Shown in pieces: positions 43,299 through 51,480 of a DNA stretch of 64,000 nt. Every line of letters begins with the position of its first letter. The first letter of the stretch is position 1. A program made the translations under genes and the position numbers. The stretch comes from Chryseobacterium gleum (GTDB taxonomy: Bacteria > Bacteroidota > Bacteroidia > Flavobacteriales_D > Sanyastnellaceae). The notes beneath the pieces were generated by a model. It had not been told where the DNA came from, made no database searches, and was given only the letters and a program-made list of their open reading frames with translations. Location of the stretch: positions 1 to 64,000 of the forward strand of contig CAMCHP010000007.1 of the NCBI GenBank assembly GCA_945874695.1, in the 5' to 3' direction.

Positions 43299-44018
43299 AT
43301 GCTTCGTTATGTAGACCTTGAAAAGGTGCTGTTTCTTGACATTGAAACCGTGCCTGCTGTGCAACAGTTCGATGACCTCGATGCCGATTGGAAAAAGCTG
43401 TGGGACGATAAATCAAGATTCTTCCGTGAACGCGACGGGGTTACCCTCGAAGACAGCTACGAAAAGGCCGGTGTCTATGCTGAATTTGGAAAAATCGTCT
43501 GTATATCGGTGGGCTATATGCGTCAAGTGAAAGGTGATCGACGCTTTCGAATGACCTCATTTTACGGCGACGACGAGGCTGCATTTCTCAAACAGTTTGC
43601 CGATTTACTCAATAACCACTTCAACACCAAGCAGCACTTGCTCTGTGGACATAACGCCAAAGAGTTTGACTTGCCCTTTATCGCGCGTCGTATGCTCGTT
43701 CACGGCATTCGTTTGCCTGAATTGCTTGATCTTGCCGGTAAAAAACCTTGGGACGTTGCGCACCTCGACACCATGGAATTGTGGAAGTTCGGCGATTATA
43801 AGCACTACACCTCATTGAAGCTGCTTACCAAGCTTTTCGGCATTCCAACGCCCAAAGACGATATCGATGGCAGCGACGTAGCGCGTGTGTACTATGAAGA
43901 GCGTGACCTCGACCGCATTGAACTTTACTGCCGCAAAGACGTTGTGGCAACCGCTCAACTGGTGTTGCGTTACCGCAATGAACCACTCATCGAAGAAGAC
44001 ATTATTCAGGTGGTGTAG
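43299..44018 (+). CDS. DEDDy-type 3'-5' exonuclease
   Basis: A 239-residue ribonuclease H-like exonuclease of the PolB proofreading type, standing alone without a polymerase domain. The Exo I motif is in FLDIETVP, Exo II in GHNAKEFDLPF and Exo III in YCRKDVVATAQL (Y-x3-D). It should remove 3' nucleotides from DNA or RNA, and a repair role is plausible. It lies 5 bp after a conserved hypothetical gene. Confidence 0.92.
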   Translation: MLRYVDLEKVLFLDIETVPAVQQFDDLDADWKKLWDDKSRFFRERDGVTLEDSYEKAGVYAEFGKIVCISVGYMRQVKGDRRFRMTSFYGDDEAAFLKQFADLLNNHFNTKQHLLCGHNAKEFDLPFIARRMLVHGIRLPELLDLAGKKPWDVAHLDTMELWKFGDYKHYTSLKLLTKLFGIPTPKDDIDGSDVARVYYEERDLDRIELYCRKDVVATAQLVLRYRNEPLIEEDIIQVV

Positions 44019-44027
44019 GGCTTGCGC

Positions 44028-46118
44028 TTAGCGCACTACCAAGCGTTCTGTGGTAACTGCATCGCCCAATTGCACACGCACAAGGTAAACCCCAGCGCTC
44101 AATTGGTGGCCTTGCAGAGCAATGCGGTGTTCGCCTGAAGCGTACACCTCGCTTACCAATTGACGCACCTGACGTCCGAGCACATCAATCAAATCAATCT
44201 GAACCGGCATCGCCTCCGCCAAATTGAATTCCAACAATGCGGTGCTGCCCTCGGCAAGTGGGTTCGGGTAAAGCGTTACACTTTGCACAGCAACACTTTC
44301 GTTCACGCCCAAATCAGTTTCAGTAAAGTACTGAATGTTGATGTCGTCGAGGTAGAGGTTGTTACCCCCGCGGCCTTCAAACTCAAACTTGAAGCGGAAA
44401 TTTTCAACCATGTAGGCTGAATCAGTTACCGAAACGGTGTTTTGCGCCCATTGTGACGTACTTGTTGGTGTAAATGCGCTGTTTTGCGGAGCCACGGTTG
44501 GCAAGTCAGTAAATCCTCGGTGCAACTTGCGCAGCGACCATGACTCTCCACAATCGTTAGATACGCTAAGCCGCAAGCGATCGTCGGTTTCATCAACCTT
44601 ACTCGCGTAAGCCCATTTGTAAGAAATAGTAGCCAAAACCGCACCCGTCAAATCAAGCGTGCTTGAAATCAACTCATCGGTGCTTGATTCAAAGTCATTG
44701 TTCACATTGCGAATACGCACCGAACGTGTACCGGTAAAGGCGGCAGCTCCGGTAAGCTCCCAGGTTTCGTTGTCGTGTTGATTCGTGATAAACCATTGCT
44801 CTTCGCTCACCCCGTCTTCCCAGCCTTCAGCAAATGGATTGGGTAATGCTCCCGCAGGCAATACTTGTACAAATGCCTCTTTCACTTCAGAAATGCTCTC
44901 ATTCCCATTGCCAACCGTGAGCGTTACAGTATAAATACCCGGCTCGTTGTACACAACCAAAGGATTGCGATGAACAGAAGGATCACTCCCTGAAATAACC
45001 TGTCCATCGCCCAAATTCCACGTCCACTCTACAATACCGTGGTACGAATCATCAAAGAATTGAACTTCTTCACCTACACAAATTACCGATTGATTCACAT
45101 AAAACTCTGCATTGCACAACAAACCTTCTTCAAAGATTCCGGTTGCAATGTGGTTCGCTGGTGTAATCAATTGATTGCGCTGTGCCGTGCTCGACTGGGC
45201 AGCGGTGCGCATGCGCGAACGCTGTCCTTGCGTGAACATGCGGCTACAGTAGCTGTACTCCATGTAGTTTTGGACGTTGTCGAGTGAGCCGCACGTCTCT
45301 CCCGCAAGGTTGCAAGTTTGCCAACCCACAGTATTGGGAGTGTCTTCAACCCCATCGTCTTGATCACAGTTCGATGCTACACCTGGCGTATTGCCGCTGC
45401 CCCAGGTATGGCGCAAATTGAGCCAATGCCCAACTTCATGGGTAAGTGTACGTGAACGTTGCACATTGCTCGTGCCAATCGCCCCCGTGTAACTGTGCAA
45501 AAGCACAATGCCATCTTGTGAAGCCCCTTGTCCACTGTTCACGGATGCCGGCAAAAAGGTATACCCCGCTGCACCCGCAGCGTAAGCGCACACCCACACA
45601 TTCATGTATTTGTTGCGCGGCCATTGAATCAGGCTTTTCATGCCTTCTTCGCCCTCATAAGTCAACTCACTTTGAATGCGATTAATGCCCTTGGTGCAAT
45701 TGCCATTCGGATCTCGTTTTGCCAAGCGAAACTCAATTTCAATATCACTTGTTATACCCTCAAACTCCGGAATTACGATGCCTAGATCGCTGTTCAACAT
45801 ACGAAAATCGTTGTTCAACACCTCCATGGCGCTGTAAATCTGCTCATCGCTAATGTTTTCATCACCGTTGTCGTGAATGATATGAAAAACAACCGGAATG
45901 TAGAGCACCTCGTCTCGGGCCCCTCCGGCATGTCGCGCAGCCTCTTCGGCGTCAAGTTGCGCCTCTGCCGCTTCAGCCTCATGCCGTAAATGCGGAAATT
46001 TATTGAAGAGGGCCTCTGTCTTTTCTGACTGACCACAGTAGCGAACTTCTTTCTGAGCATGCGTTTGCATACCAAGAAACAACAACAAAATAGCAGGTAG
46101 TAATTGGGCAACTCTCAT
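44028..46118 (-). CDS. Secreted pappalysin-like (M43) metalloprotease with PKD and T9SS domains
   Basis: A 696-residue exported zinc protease. Signal peptide (about 1-21), propeptide, M43 catalytic domain with LTHEVGHWLNLRHTW (zinc motif HExxHxxxxxH) and a downstream Met-turn candidate in YMEYS, then a PKD domain (about 350-430, WTWNLGDG), a galactose-binding-like or MAM-like beta domain (about 435-600), and a type A T9SS domain (last about 80 residues, VTLYPNPLAEG and IDVLGRQVRQL). The ATG at 46118 is used because it opens a normal signal peptide. It is divergently placed 52 bp from the choice-of-anchor protein. Confidence 0.92.
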   Translation of the reverse strand: MRVAQLLPAILLLFLGMQTHAQKEVRYCGQSEKTEALFNKFPHLRHEAEAAEAQLDAEEAARHAGGARDEVLYIPVVFHIIHDNGDENISDEQIYSAMEVLNNDFRMLNSDLGIVIPEFEGITSDIEIEFRLAKRDPNGNCTKGINRIQSELTYEGEEGMKSLIQWPRNKYMNVWVCAYAAGAAGYTFLPASVNSGQGASQDGIVLLHSYTGAIGTSNVQRSRTLTHEVGHWLNLRHTWGSGNTPGVASNCDQDDGVEDTPNTVGWQTCNLAGETCGSLDNVQNYMEYSYCSRMFTQGQRSRMRTAAQSSTAQRNQLITPANHIATGIFEEGLLCNAEFYVNQSVICVGEEVQFFDDSYHGIVEWTWNLGDGQVISGSDPSVHRNPLVVYNEPGIYTVTLTVGNGNESISEVKEAFVQVLPAGALPNPFAEGWEDGVSEEQWFITNQHDNETWELTGAAAFTGTRSVRIRNVNNDFESSTDELISSTLDLTGAVLATISYKWAYASKVDETDDRLRLSVSNDCGESWSLRKLHRGFTDLPTVAPQNSAFTPTSTSQWAQNTVSVTDSAYMVENFRFKFEFEGRGGNNLYLDDINIQYFTETDLGVNESVAVQSVTLYPNPLAEGSTALLEFNLAEAMPVQIDLIDVLGRQVRQLVSEVYASGEHRIALQGHQLSAGVYLVRVQLGDAVTTERLVVR

Positions 46119-46170
46119 TCTACAGGTTTCAAATCGTGCTAAATTTACAACAGAATTAATACAATGTTCA

Positions 46171-47559
46171 ATGCGAAAACCCCCACGTATTGGTTTTCTA
46201 CGCCTTTTTTTTCTCCACCTGGCGGTGGGATGGTGCGTTTTCGCCAATCTATCTTCTGCTACGGCACAAGATGCCGAGAAGATTCATTTGGTCGGACATT
46301 GGTTCTCGAAACAGCCTGACACCAACACCCGTGAAGCCCGATACAACGATGTTTGGGCCTTCGAACGGATGGGCGAAGAGTATGCGGCCATTGGCTCTAC
46401 CATCGGTACCCACATCATCCACCTTCCGCGAACTGGTGCATTGCGTGAAGTCGCATTCATACCCGGTGGTGCAGCAGGCAGCTACGTCGTGCACCGCGAC
46501 TTTGCAACCTATGGAGACTACCTCTATGGGGTGTGCGATCAACAACCCTCTGCGTTGCAGGTTATTGATTTAAGGGCTCTACCCGATACGGCCTATTTAT
46601 CGCTCACCACCGACGCATTCTTTAGCACAGCGCACAACATCACCGCTGATACCTGCACCGGCAAAGTGTATGTGAGTGGTTCAAGCGGACATGCCATGAC
46701 CATTCTTGATGTCGCTGAAGATCCCGCCAATCCAACCTTCTTGCGGCATTTCGATGACGTTGACTACGTGCACGACGTCTTTGTACGCTGTGATACCGCA
46801 TTCTTAAGCGCTGCCCTCGAGGGCCTTTTCGTGTTCAACTTTGCTGATGTAGACGCTCCACTTCTTTTGGGCACACTGCAAGATTATCCTGATCGGGGTT
46901 ACTGTCACTCGGGGTGGCTCAGCGAAGATGCCTCGGTGTATGTCATGGCCGATGAAACCCCTGGAAAACGACTTAAAGTTTGCGATGTGCGTGATTTAGC
47001 CAACATTGAAGTGCTAGCGCTGCTTTCGAGTGAGGGCGCGGCACACACGATGCCGCACAATGTGATCGTTGAAAACAACAAGGCCTACGTGGCCTATTAC
47101 TTCGACGGCTTGCAAGTGTTTGATCTTGAAAATCCGGCCGCACCCCAACGCACGGCGTGGTACAGCACATACAACGGCCCTGAAGAAGACTACCGCGGTG
47201 CTTGGGGCGTGCATAAGGGCTTGCCATCAGGCCGCATCTTGATTTCAGACCGCCAAGGTGGGCTTTTCGTTTTTCATGAAGTGGCAAACAACACCGAATT
47301 CAACGAAGAAGACTTTGTAATTTTCCCCAATCCGGGTGGGCGCGATGCCGCTGTTCTTGTGCGGCGTGAAAACTTTATTCGATTGAATTGCAATGTTTTC
47401 GGCCTAAACGGCCGGATGGTGTCAACCGGGACCTATTTCGGGCGCGGCGATTCGTTTTGGGTGCCCCTCGGCTTGGATCATGCCGCTGAAGGGATGTATT
47501 TGGTTGAGTTGATTGTAGATGAAGGAACCCCTGTTGTACTCAAGTACATGCTGCGCTAA
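46171..47559 (+). CDS. Choice-of-anchor B family secreted protein with T9SS domain
   Basis: A 462-residue exported protein. The signal peptide (about 1-33, ending SSATAQD) contains a dispersed hairpin element. The body (about 40-380) is a beta-propeller of LVIVD-like repeats, seen as LQVIDLRALPD, MTILDVAEDPANP, LFVFNFADVDAPLL and LQVFDLENPAAPQ. The C-terminus is a type A sorting domain (FVIFPNPGG and FGLNGRMVS), which also holds a second hairpin element. Surface location is expected; ligand unknown. Confidence 0.9.
   Translation: MRKPPRIGFLRLFFLHLAVGWCVFANLSSATAQDAEKIHLVGHWFSKQPDTNTREARYNDVWAFERMGEEYAAIGSTIGTHIIHLPRTGALREVAFIPGGAAGSYVVHRDFATYGDYLYGVCDQQPSALQVIDLRALPDTAYLSLTTDAFFSTAHNITADTCTGKVYVSGSSGHAMTILDVAEDPANPTFLRHFDDVDYVHDVFVRCDTAFLSAALEGLFVFNFADVDAPLLLGTLQDYPDRGYCHSGWLSEDASVYVMADETPGKRLKVCDVRDLANIEVLALLSSEGAAHTMPHNVIVENNKAYVAYYFDGLQVFDLENPAAPQRTAWYSTYNGPEEDYRGAWGVHKGLPSGRILISDRQGGLFVFHEVANNTEFNEEDFVIFPNPGGRDAAVLVRRENFIRLNCNVFGLNGRMVSTGTYFGRGDSFWVPLGLDHAAEGMYLVELIVDEGTPVVLKYMLR
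46207..46233 (+). repeat. Dispersed hairpin element, copy 14 (in signal-peptide codons)
   Basis: TTTTTTCT, stem CCACC, loop TGGC, stem GGTGG, GATGG. It encodes part of the signal peptide of the choice-of-anchor protein. Confidence 0.65.
47395..47419 (+). repeat. Dispersed hairpin element, copy 15
   Basis: GTTTT, stem CGGCC, loop TAAAC, stem GGCCG, GATGG. It lies in T9SS-domain codons, at the same protein motif (LNGRMV) as copy 2. Confidence 0.65.
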
Positions 47560-47565
47560 GCCGAT

Positions 47566-48516
47566 TTACTTGCGAACGAGTACAATTTCGATGCGGCGGT
47601 TGGCGCTGTGCTGGCGCTCATTTTTCGGGTTTGTATAAATCTTTTCTTTTCCCCCTCGTCCCTCACAGCGAATGCGACTGGCATCAATGCCGTTGGCAAC
47701 TAAATAATCGCGAATGCTCTCAGCGCGTGCGAGCGACAAATGTTCAGCATTCTTGTACACCTTGCGTTCGGGGTTGGTTCGCGCGGCCTCTTTCAAGTAG
47801 CGCTTCCCCATGTTTCCGTTTACATGGCCTATCAAAATGATTTCATGCTCCACATTGGCTTGCAAAAACGCCAAAACCTCGCCCAGTGTTGGCTCAGACT
47901 CGGGCGTGTACAATGCGCTATTGCCCTCGAAGTAGATGTTCTCCATCACAAAGCGGTCGCCCTTGGCTGACTTTGATTTGGCACTTGTTGACCCTGAGCT
48001 CGAATCATATTTACGGGCGGTCATCGACTTGGGCACTGCATTGTAAGCACCAAACTCTTCTGGAAAAAGCTGACGCGGAGGATCGGCCAACTTTGGCGTC
48101 GCCTGATGAAAAACGTACATGGTAACAATCACACAATCGCTGCTTTCGACCTCTTCGGGGGCCGGACTTTGCGCATCGAAGTAGCGCAATTCGTATTCGC
48201 CACCGCCTTGGTCAGGTACCGATTGCGTTAAATAGTTGTACACTTGAAACGAGCGGTCGCGCGAAAGTTTGAGTTGATGGTAGCTCGTTTGAGCTTGACC
48301 GCAGACGGCCACGATGTCGAACTTCTCGACGACAAAGCCTTCCTTTTGTTCAGCCAATAAGCCATCCAACACCTGCATGCCTTCCGCGGTGAGCGCTGAA
48401 CTGCCCTCCTCGAACGATACGATGCCCCGCCGCTTGCTTTGGGACGCATCCGCCGAAGGCGCGAAAAAAACCAACGCCAAAGCAAGACAAAAAAAAGCTG
48501 TTGCGTGAAATTTCAT
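47566..48516 (-). CDS. OmpA-family outer-membrane protein
   Basis: A 316-residue secreted protein with a signal peptide (about 1-24, ending SADA). It has an OmpA-like region near the N-terminus (about 28-135) and a fuller OmpA domain at the C-terminus (about 190-316, IILIGHVNGNMG, LSLARAESIRDYL, CEGRGGKE, NRRIEI). The usual peptidoglycan-binding Asp of the GHTD motif is replaced (GHVNGN), so binding to diaminopimelate may be altered. The ATG at 48516 is chosen for the signal peptide. Confidence 0.88.
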   Translation of the reverse strand: MKFHATAFFCLALALVFFAPSADASQSKRRGIVSFEEGSSALTAEGMQVLDGLLAEQKEGFVVEKFDIVAVCGQAQTSYHQLKLSRDRSFQVYNYLTQSVPDQGGGEYELRYFDAQSPAPEEVESSDCVIVTMYVFHQATPKLADPPRQLFPEEFGAYNAVPKSMTARKYDSSSGSTSAKSKSAKGDRFVMENIYFEGNSALYTPESEPTLGEVLAFLQANVEHEIILIGHVNGNMGKRYLKEAARTNPERKVYKNAEHLSLARAESIRDYLVANGIDASRIRCEGRGGKEKIYTNPKNERQHSANRRIEIVLVRK

Positions 48517-48642
48517 TGCTCTACTCACCCAATTTGCGCGTTTGGTGAACATGCACCACCAAAGCAAGGTTAAAAGTAGTAAATTCCGAGGCGACCTCAA
48601 AATGACGCGGGTTGCGTTATTAACACCCTCGATTTAAAAACA

Positions 48643-49743
48643 ATGATTGGATACCGTTTTAGTGCGCTTCGGCCTGAACGTGATCGCAGAACACGCTTTC
48701 AGCGCATGCTCGACATCTTCATGGAGTTGGTGACACATACCAGCGGTGATGTCGAAGAAGCCATTGATTGGCTGCGCGAACTCGACAAAGAATACAAGCT
48801 CTTTGATGCGGAATATACCCTCGACGACTTCATCGAAGAGTTGCGCCAACGCGGTTATTTGCGCGATGAAAGCGAAACTGGCCAACGTGCACTAACCCCA
48901 AAAGCTGAACAAAACATACGCCAACGTGCGTTGGATCAAATATTCGGTAACCTGAAAAAAGGCGCTGCTGGCCAGCACCAAACCAAACACATTGGCGGAG
49001 GCGACGAAGCAACAGAAGACCGTCGGCCCTTTCGCTTCGGCGATAAAAACGACCAAATCGATTTCTCAGAAAGTTTTCGCAACGCGCAAATCCGCCAAGG
49101 CCTCACCAACGACGGTTTCGCACTCACCGAAAATGACCTCGAAGTGGTCGAACGTGAGCACAAATCAATGACCTCAACGGTGCTCATGATTGATATTTCT
49201 CACTCGATGATTTTATATGGTGAAGACCGCATTACCCCTGCGAAAAAAGTCGCCATGGCCCTCAGTGAACTCATTTTGCGCAAATACCCCAAAGACACGC
49301 TCGATCTCGTTGTGTTTGGTGACGACGCTTGGGAGATCAGCATCAAAGACCTTCCGTACCTCCAAGTAGGTCCGTATCACACAAACACCGTCGCCGGATT
49401 AGAGCGCGCCATGGACATTCTACGCCGACGCAAAACCGCCAACAAGCAAATTTTCATGATCACCGATGGTAAACCATCGTGCCTCTTTGAAAACGGTGAA
49501 TACTACAAAAACAGCTTCGGACTCGATCCCTACATCGTAGGTAAATGCCTCAACTTAGCGCGGCAAGCCCGCAAGGTAAAAATACCGATCACGACCTTCA
49601 TGATCGCATCTGACCCCTACCTTCAACGCTTTGTTGACCAATTTACCGAAGCCAACAACGGACGTGCGTTCTTTACTGGATTATCAGGACTTGCCGACGT
49701 TATCTTCAATGACTTTCAACGCAACCGTAGAAAAAAACTCTAA
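48643..49743 (+). CDS. VWA-domain protein paired with a MoxR ATPase
   Basis: A 366-residue cytoplasmic protein (no signal peptide). An N-terminal helical region (about 1-150) is followed by a von Willebrand factor A domain (about 175-355). The MIDAS metal site is intact: DISHS (DxSxS), a Thr in HTNTVAG and an Asp in ITDGKPS. Together with the ATPase 10 bp downstream it forms a MoxR-VWA pair. In such systems the AAA+ protein remodels clients with the VWA partner as adaptor, as in RavA-ViaA or magnesium chelatase. The client here is unknown. Confidence 0.92.
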   Translation: MIGYRFSALRPERDRRTRFQRMLDIFMELVTHTSGDVEEAIDWLRELDKEYKLFDAEYTLDDFIEELRQRGYLRDESETGQRALTPKAEQNIRQRALDQIFGNLKKGAAGQHQTKHIGGGDEATEDRRPFRFGDKNDQIDFSESFRNAQIRQGLTNDGFALTENDLEVVEREHKSMTSTVLMIDISHSMILYGEDRITPAKKVAMALSELILRKYPKDTLDLVVFGDDAWEISIKDLPYLQVGPYHTNTVAGLERAMDILRRRKTANKQIFMITDGKPSCLFENGEYYKNSFGLDPYIVGKCLNLARQARKVKIPITTFMIASDPYLQRFVDQFTEANNGRAFFTGLSGLADVIFNDFQRNRRKKL

Positions 49744-49753
49744 AAACCCCTTC

Positions 49754-51205
49754 ATGCCTGCTCCCAACATTCAAACCCTCGGCCAGCTTCGTGACTCAGG
49801 ATATACTTCAAAATCAGTGCGCGACGAATTGAGAACCAACCTCATGCAGCGCATTCAAAACCACGAACCCGTATTCAACGGCATTATTGGTTATGAAGAC
49901 ACCGTAATTCCGCAAATAGAACGCGCCATTTTGGCTCGGCACTCCATGAACTTGTTGGGCTTGCGCGGTCAGGCCAAAACACGCATTGCACGGCAAATGA
50001 CCGAACTGCTCGATGAGTGGATTCCCGTGGTTAGCGGCAGCGCATTGAACGATGATCCACTCAAACCGCTCTCTGCGTTTGCTAAACAACAAATCGCAGA
50101 ACTTGGCGACGACACGCCCATCGCGTGGATGCACCGCTCAGCGCGCTACGTTGAAAAACTCGCCACACCCGATGTAACCGTGGCCGATCTTATTGGTGAC
50201 GTTGACCCCATCAAAGCGGCCAACCTGCGCCTCGATTACTCCGATGAACGCGTGATTCACTTCGGCCTCGTGCCACGCGCCAACCGCTGCATTTTCGTCA
50301 TCAACGAATTGCCCGACTTGCAGCCCCGCATTCAAGTAGCACTCTTCAACATACTTCAAGAAGGCGATATTCAAATCCGCGGATTTAACCTCCGATTGCC
50401 GCTTGACGTCCATTTCGTATTTACGGCCAACCCCGAAGATTACACCAACCGCGGCGCCATCATCACCCCGTTGAAAGACCGCATCCAATCACAAATTCTT
50501 ACCCATTACCCGCGCACCATCACCGATTCACTCACGATCACCCAACAAGAATCGAAATTAACCGCTGAACAACAGGCCAGCGTACATGTGCCGCCCCTCT
50601 TGGCTCACCTCGTGGAGCAAGTAGCTTTTGTGGCACGTGAATCAGAGTTTGTTGACCAAAAAAGTGGGGTTTCAGCGCGGTTAACCATCAGCGCGTTCGA
50701 ATCGCTTGTAAGCACCGCCGAACTGCGCATGCTCAAGGCGGGGGCGAAAAAAACAACAGCACGCATCAACGACTTGCTCGGTATCGTTGCGGCCATGACC
50801 GGCAAAATGGAGCTCGTTTATGAAGGCGAACAAGAGGGCCCGCACCATGTCGCCCTCCAGCTCATTGGCATGGCCATGCGCAGCCATTTCCCAACCATTT
50901 TCCCCGACCCCGAGCTCGCTCGTCGCGGCAAAATTGAAGACCCCTATCAGCTGATCACGGGATATTTCGATCAAAATGCCGTGCGCCTGCTTGACAGCGA
51001 CGACGATGCCACCTACGCCAAAAAACTGCACGAAGTGGCTGGCCTCAATGCACTGGTCAAAAAATACGTACCGAACGCCGGTGCCGATCTCGAGCTCTGG
51101 ATGGAATTCGTACTCCACGGATTGAGCGAATGCAGCGTGCTAAGCAAAGACGTAGTTGAAGGTGAAGTAACTTTCGGAGACCTCATGGGAAAACTCTTCG
51201 AATAA
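49754..51205 (+). CDS. MoxR/magnesium-chelatase-like AAA+ ATPase
   Basis: A 483-residue AAA+ protein. Walker A is GLRGQAKT (69-76). The Walker B region reads IFVINEL (180-186), with Asn184 where most AAA+ proteins have Asp, followed by the expected Glu185. The sensor 1 Asn lies in FTANPEDYTNRG, and an arginine-rich LKDRIQSQI follows. The C-terminal half carries a helical lid. It is the partner of the VWA protein directly upstream. The ATG at 49754 is preferred; upstream in-frame ATGs at 49709 and 49631 overlap the VWA gene. Confidence 0.9.
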   Translation: MPAPNIQTLGQLRDSGYTSKSVRDELRTNLMQRIQNHEPVFNGIIGYEDTVIPQIERAILARHSMNLLGLRGQAKTRIARQMTELLDEWIPVVSGSALNDDPLKPLSAFAKQQIAELGDDTPIAWMHRSARYVEKLATPDVTVADLIGDVDPIKAANLRLDYSDERVIHFGLVPRANRCIFVINELPDLQPRIQVALFNILQEGDIQIRGFNLRLPLDVHFVFTANPEDYTNRGAIITPLKDRIQSQILTHYPRTITDSLTITQQESKLTAEQQASVHVPPLLAHLVEQVAFVARESEFVDQKSGVSARLTISAFESLVSTAELRMLKAGAKKTTARINDLLGIVAAMTGKMELVYEGEQEGPHHVALQLIGMAMRSHFPTIFPDPELARRGKIEDPYQLITGYFDQNAVRLLDSDDDATYAKKLHEVAGLNALVKKYVPNAGADLELWMEFVLHGLSECSVLSKDVVEGEVTFGDLMGKLFE

Positions 51206-51216
51206 CGCTGAACGGG

Positions 51217-51246
51217 TTGAGCGTTTGCGCGCAAAAAGTAATTTTG
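51217..51246 (+). promoter_or_regulatory. Promoter TTG-N19-TAATTTTG for the small lipoprotein
   Basis: TTG (51217-51219), 19 bases, then TAATTTTG (51239-51246), a good Bacteroides-like -33/-7 pair. The ATG at 51251 follows four bases later, so the mRNA would be leaderless or nearly so. Confidence 0.55.
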
Positions 51247-51250
51247 TTGC

Positions 51251-51433
51251 ATGCGTTTCGCCCTCATCTTCGTCGTCGCACTGGCCGCCTGCGGTCAACC
51301 TGCTGAAGCACCCGCAGTTGCTGCTGATGAAATGCCTGTTTTTTCTTCTTCGCCTATCGGCGGATGGGTATTTCGCGATGTGGAGCGCGCGAGACAGCAA
51401 CAATCAAAACTTCAAAGTTCTGCTCCTCGATGA
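51251..51433 (+). CDS. Small predicted lipoprotein, possibly frameshifted
   Basis: A 60-residue frame with a perfect lipoprotein signal (RFALIFVVALAACGQ; lipobox LAAC). It has its own promoter. After about residue 33 it runs into a dispersed hairpin element (51346-51367), and the tail (GGWVFRDVERARQQQ) looks less protein-like than another frame, which reads on as MWSARDSNNQNFKVLLLDE. The gene may be a short lipoprotein or one disrupted at the hairpin. No function was recognised. Confidence 0.5.
   Translation: MRFALIFVVALAACGQPAEAPAVAADEMPVFSSSPIGGWVFRDVERARQQQSKLQSSAPR
51346..51367 (+). repeat. Dispersed hairpin element, copy 16
   Basis: TTCTT, stem CGCC, loop TATC, stem GGCG, GATGGG. It lies in the small lipoprotein frame. 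Confidence 0.65.
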
Positions 51434-51480
51434 GCACCGCGAAGTCGCTTTTCCCTACCTTTCTCTGCTTATTCGAAGGC

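Noticed and set aside
4930-47419. Copies 2 and 15 as mere traces of the conserved protein motif LNGRMV
   Set aside because: Protein homology could explain these two alone, but near-identical DNA occurs intergenically (1867) and in other frames and proteins (37141, 17852), so a DNA-level repeat is the better reading.
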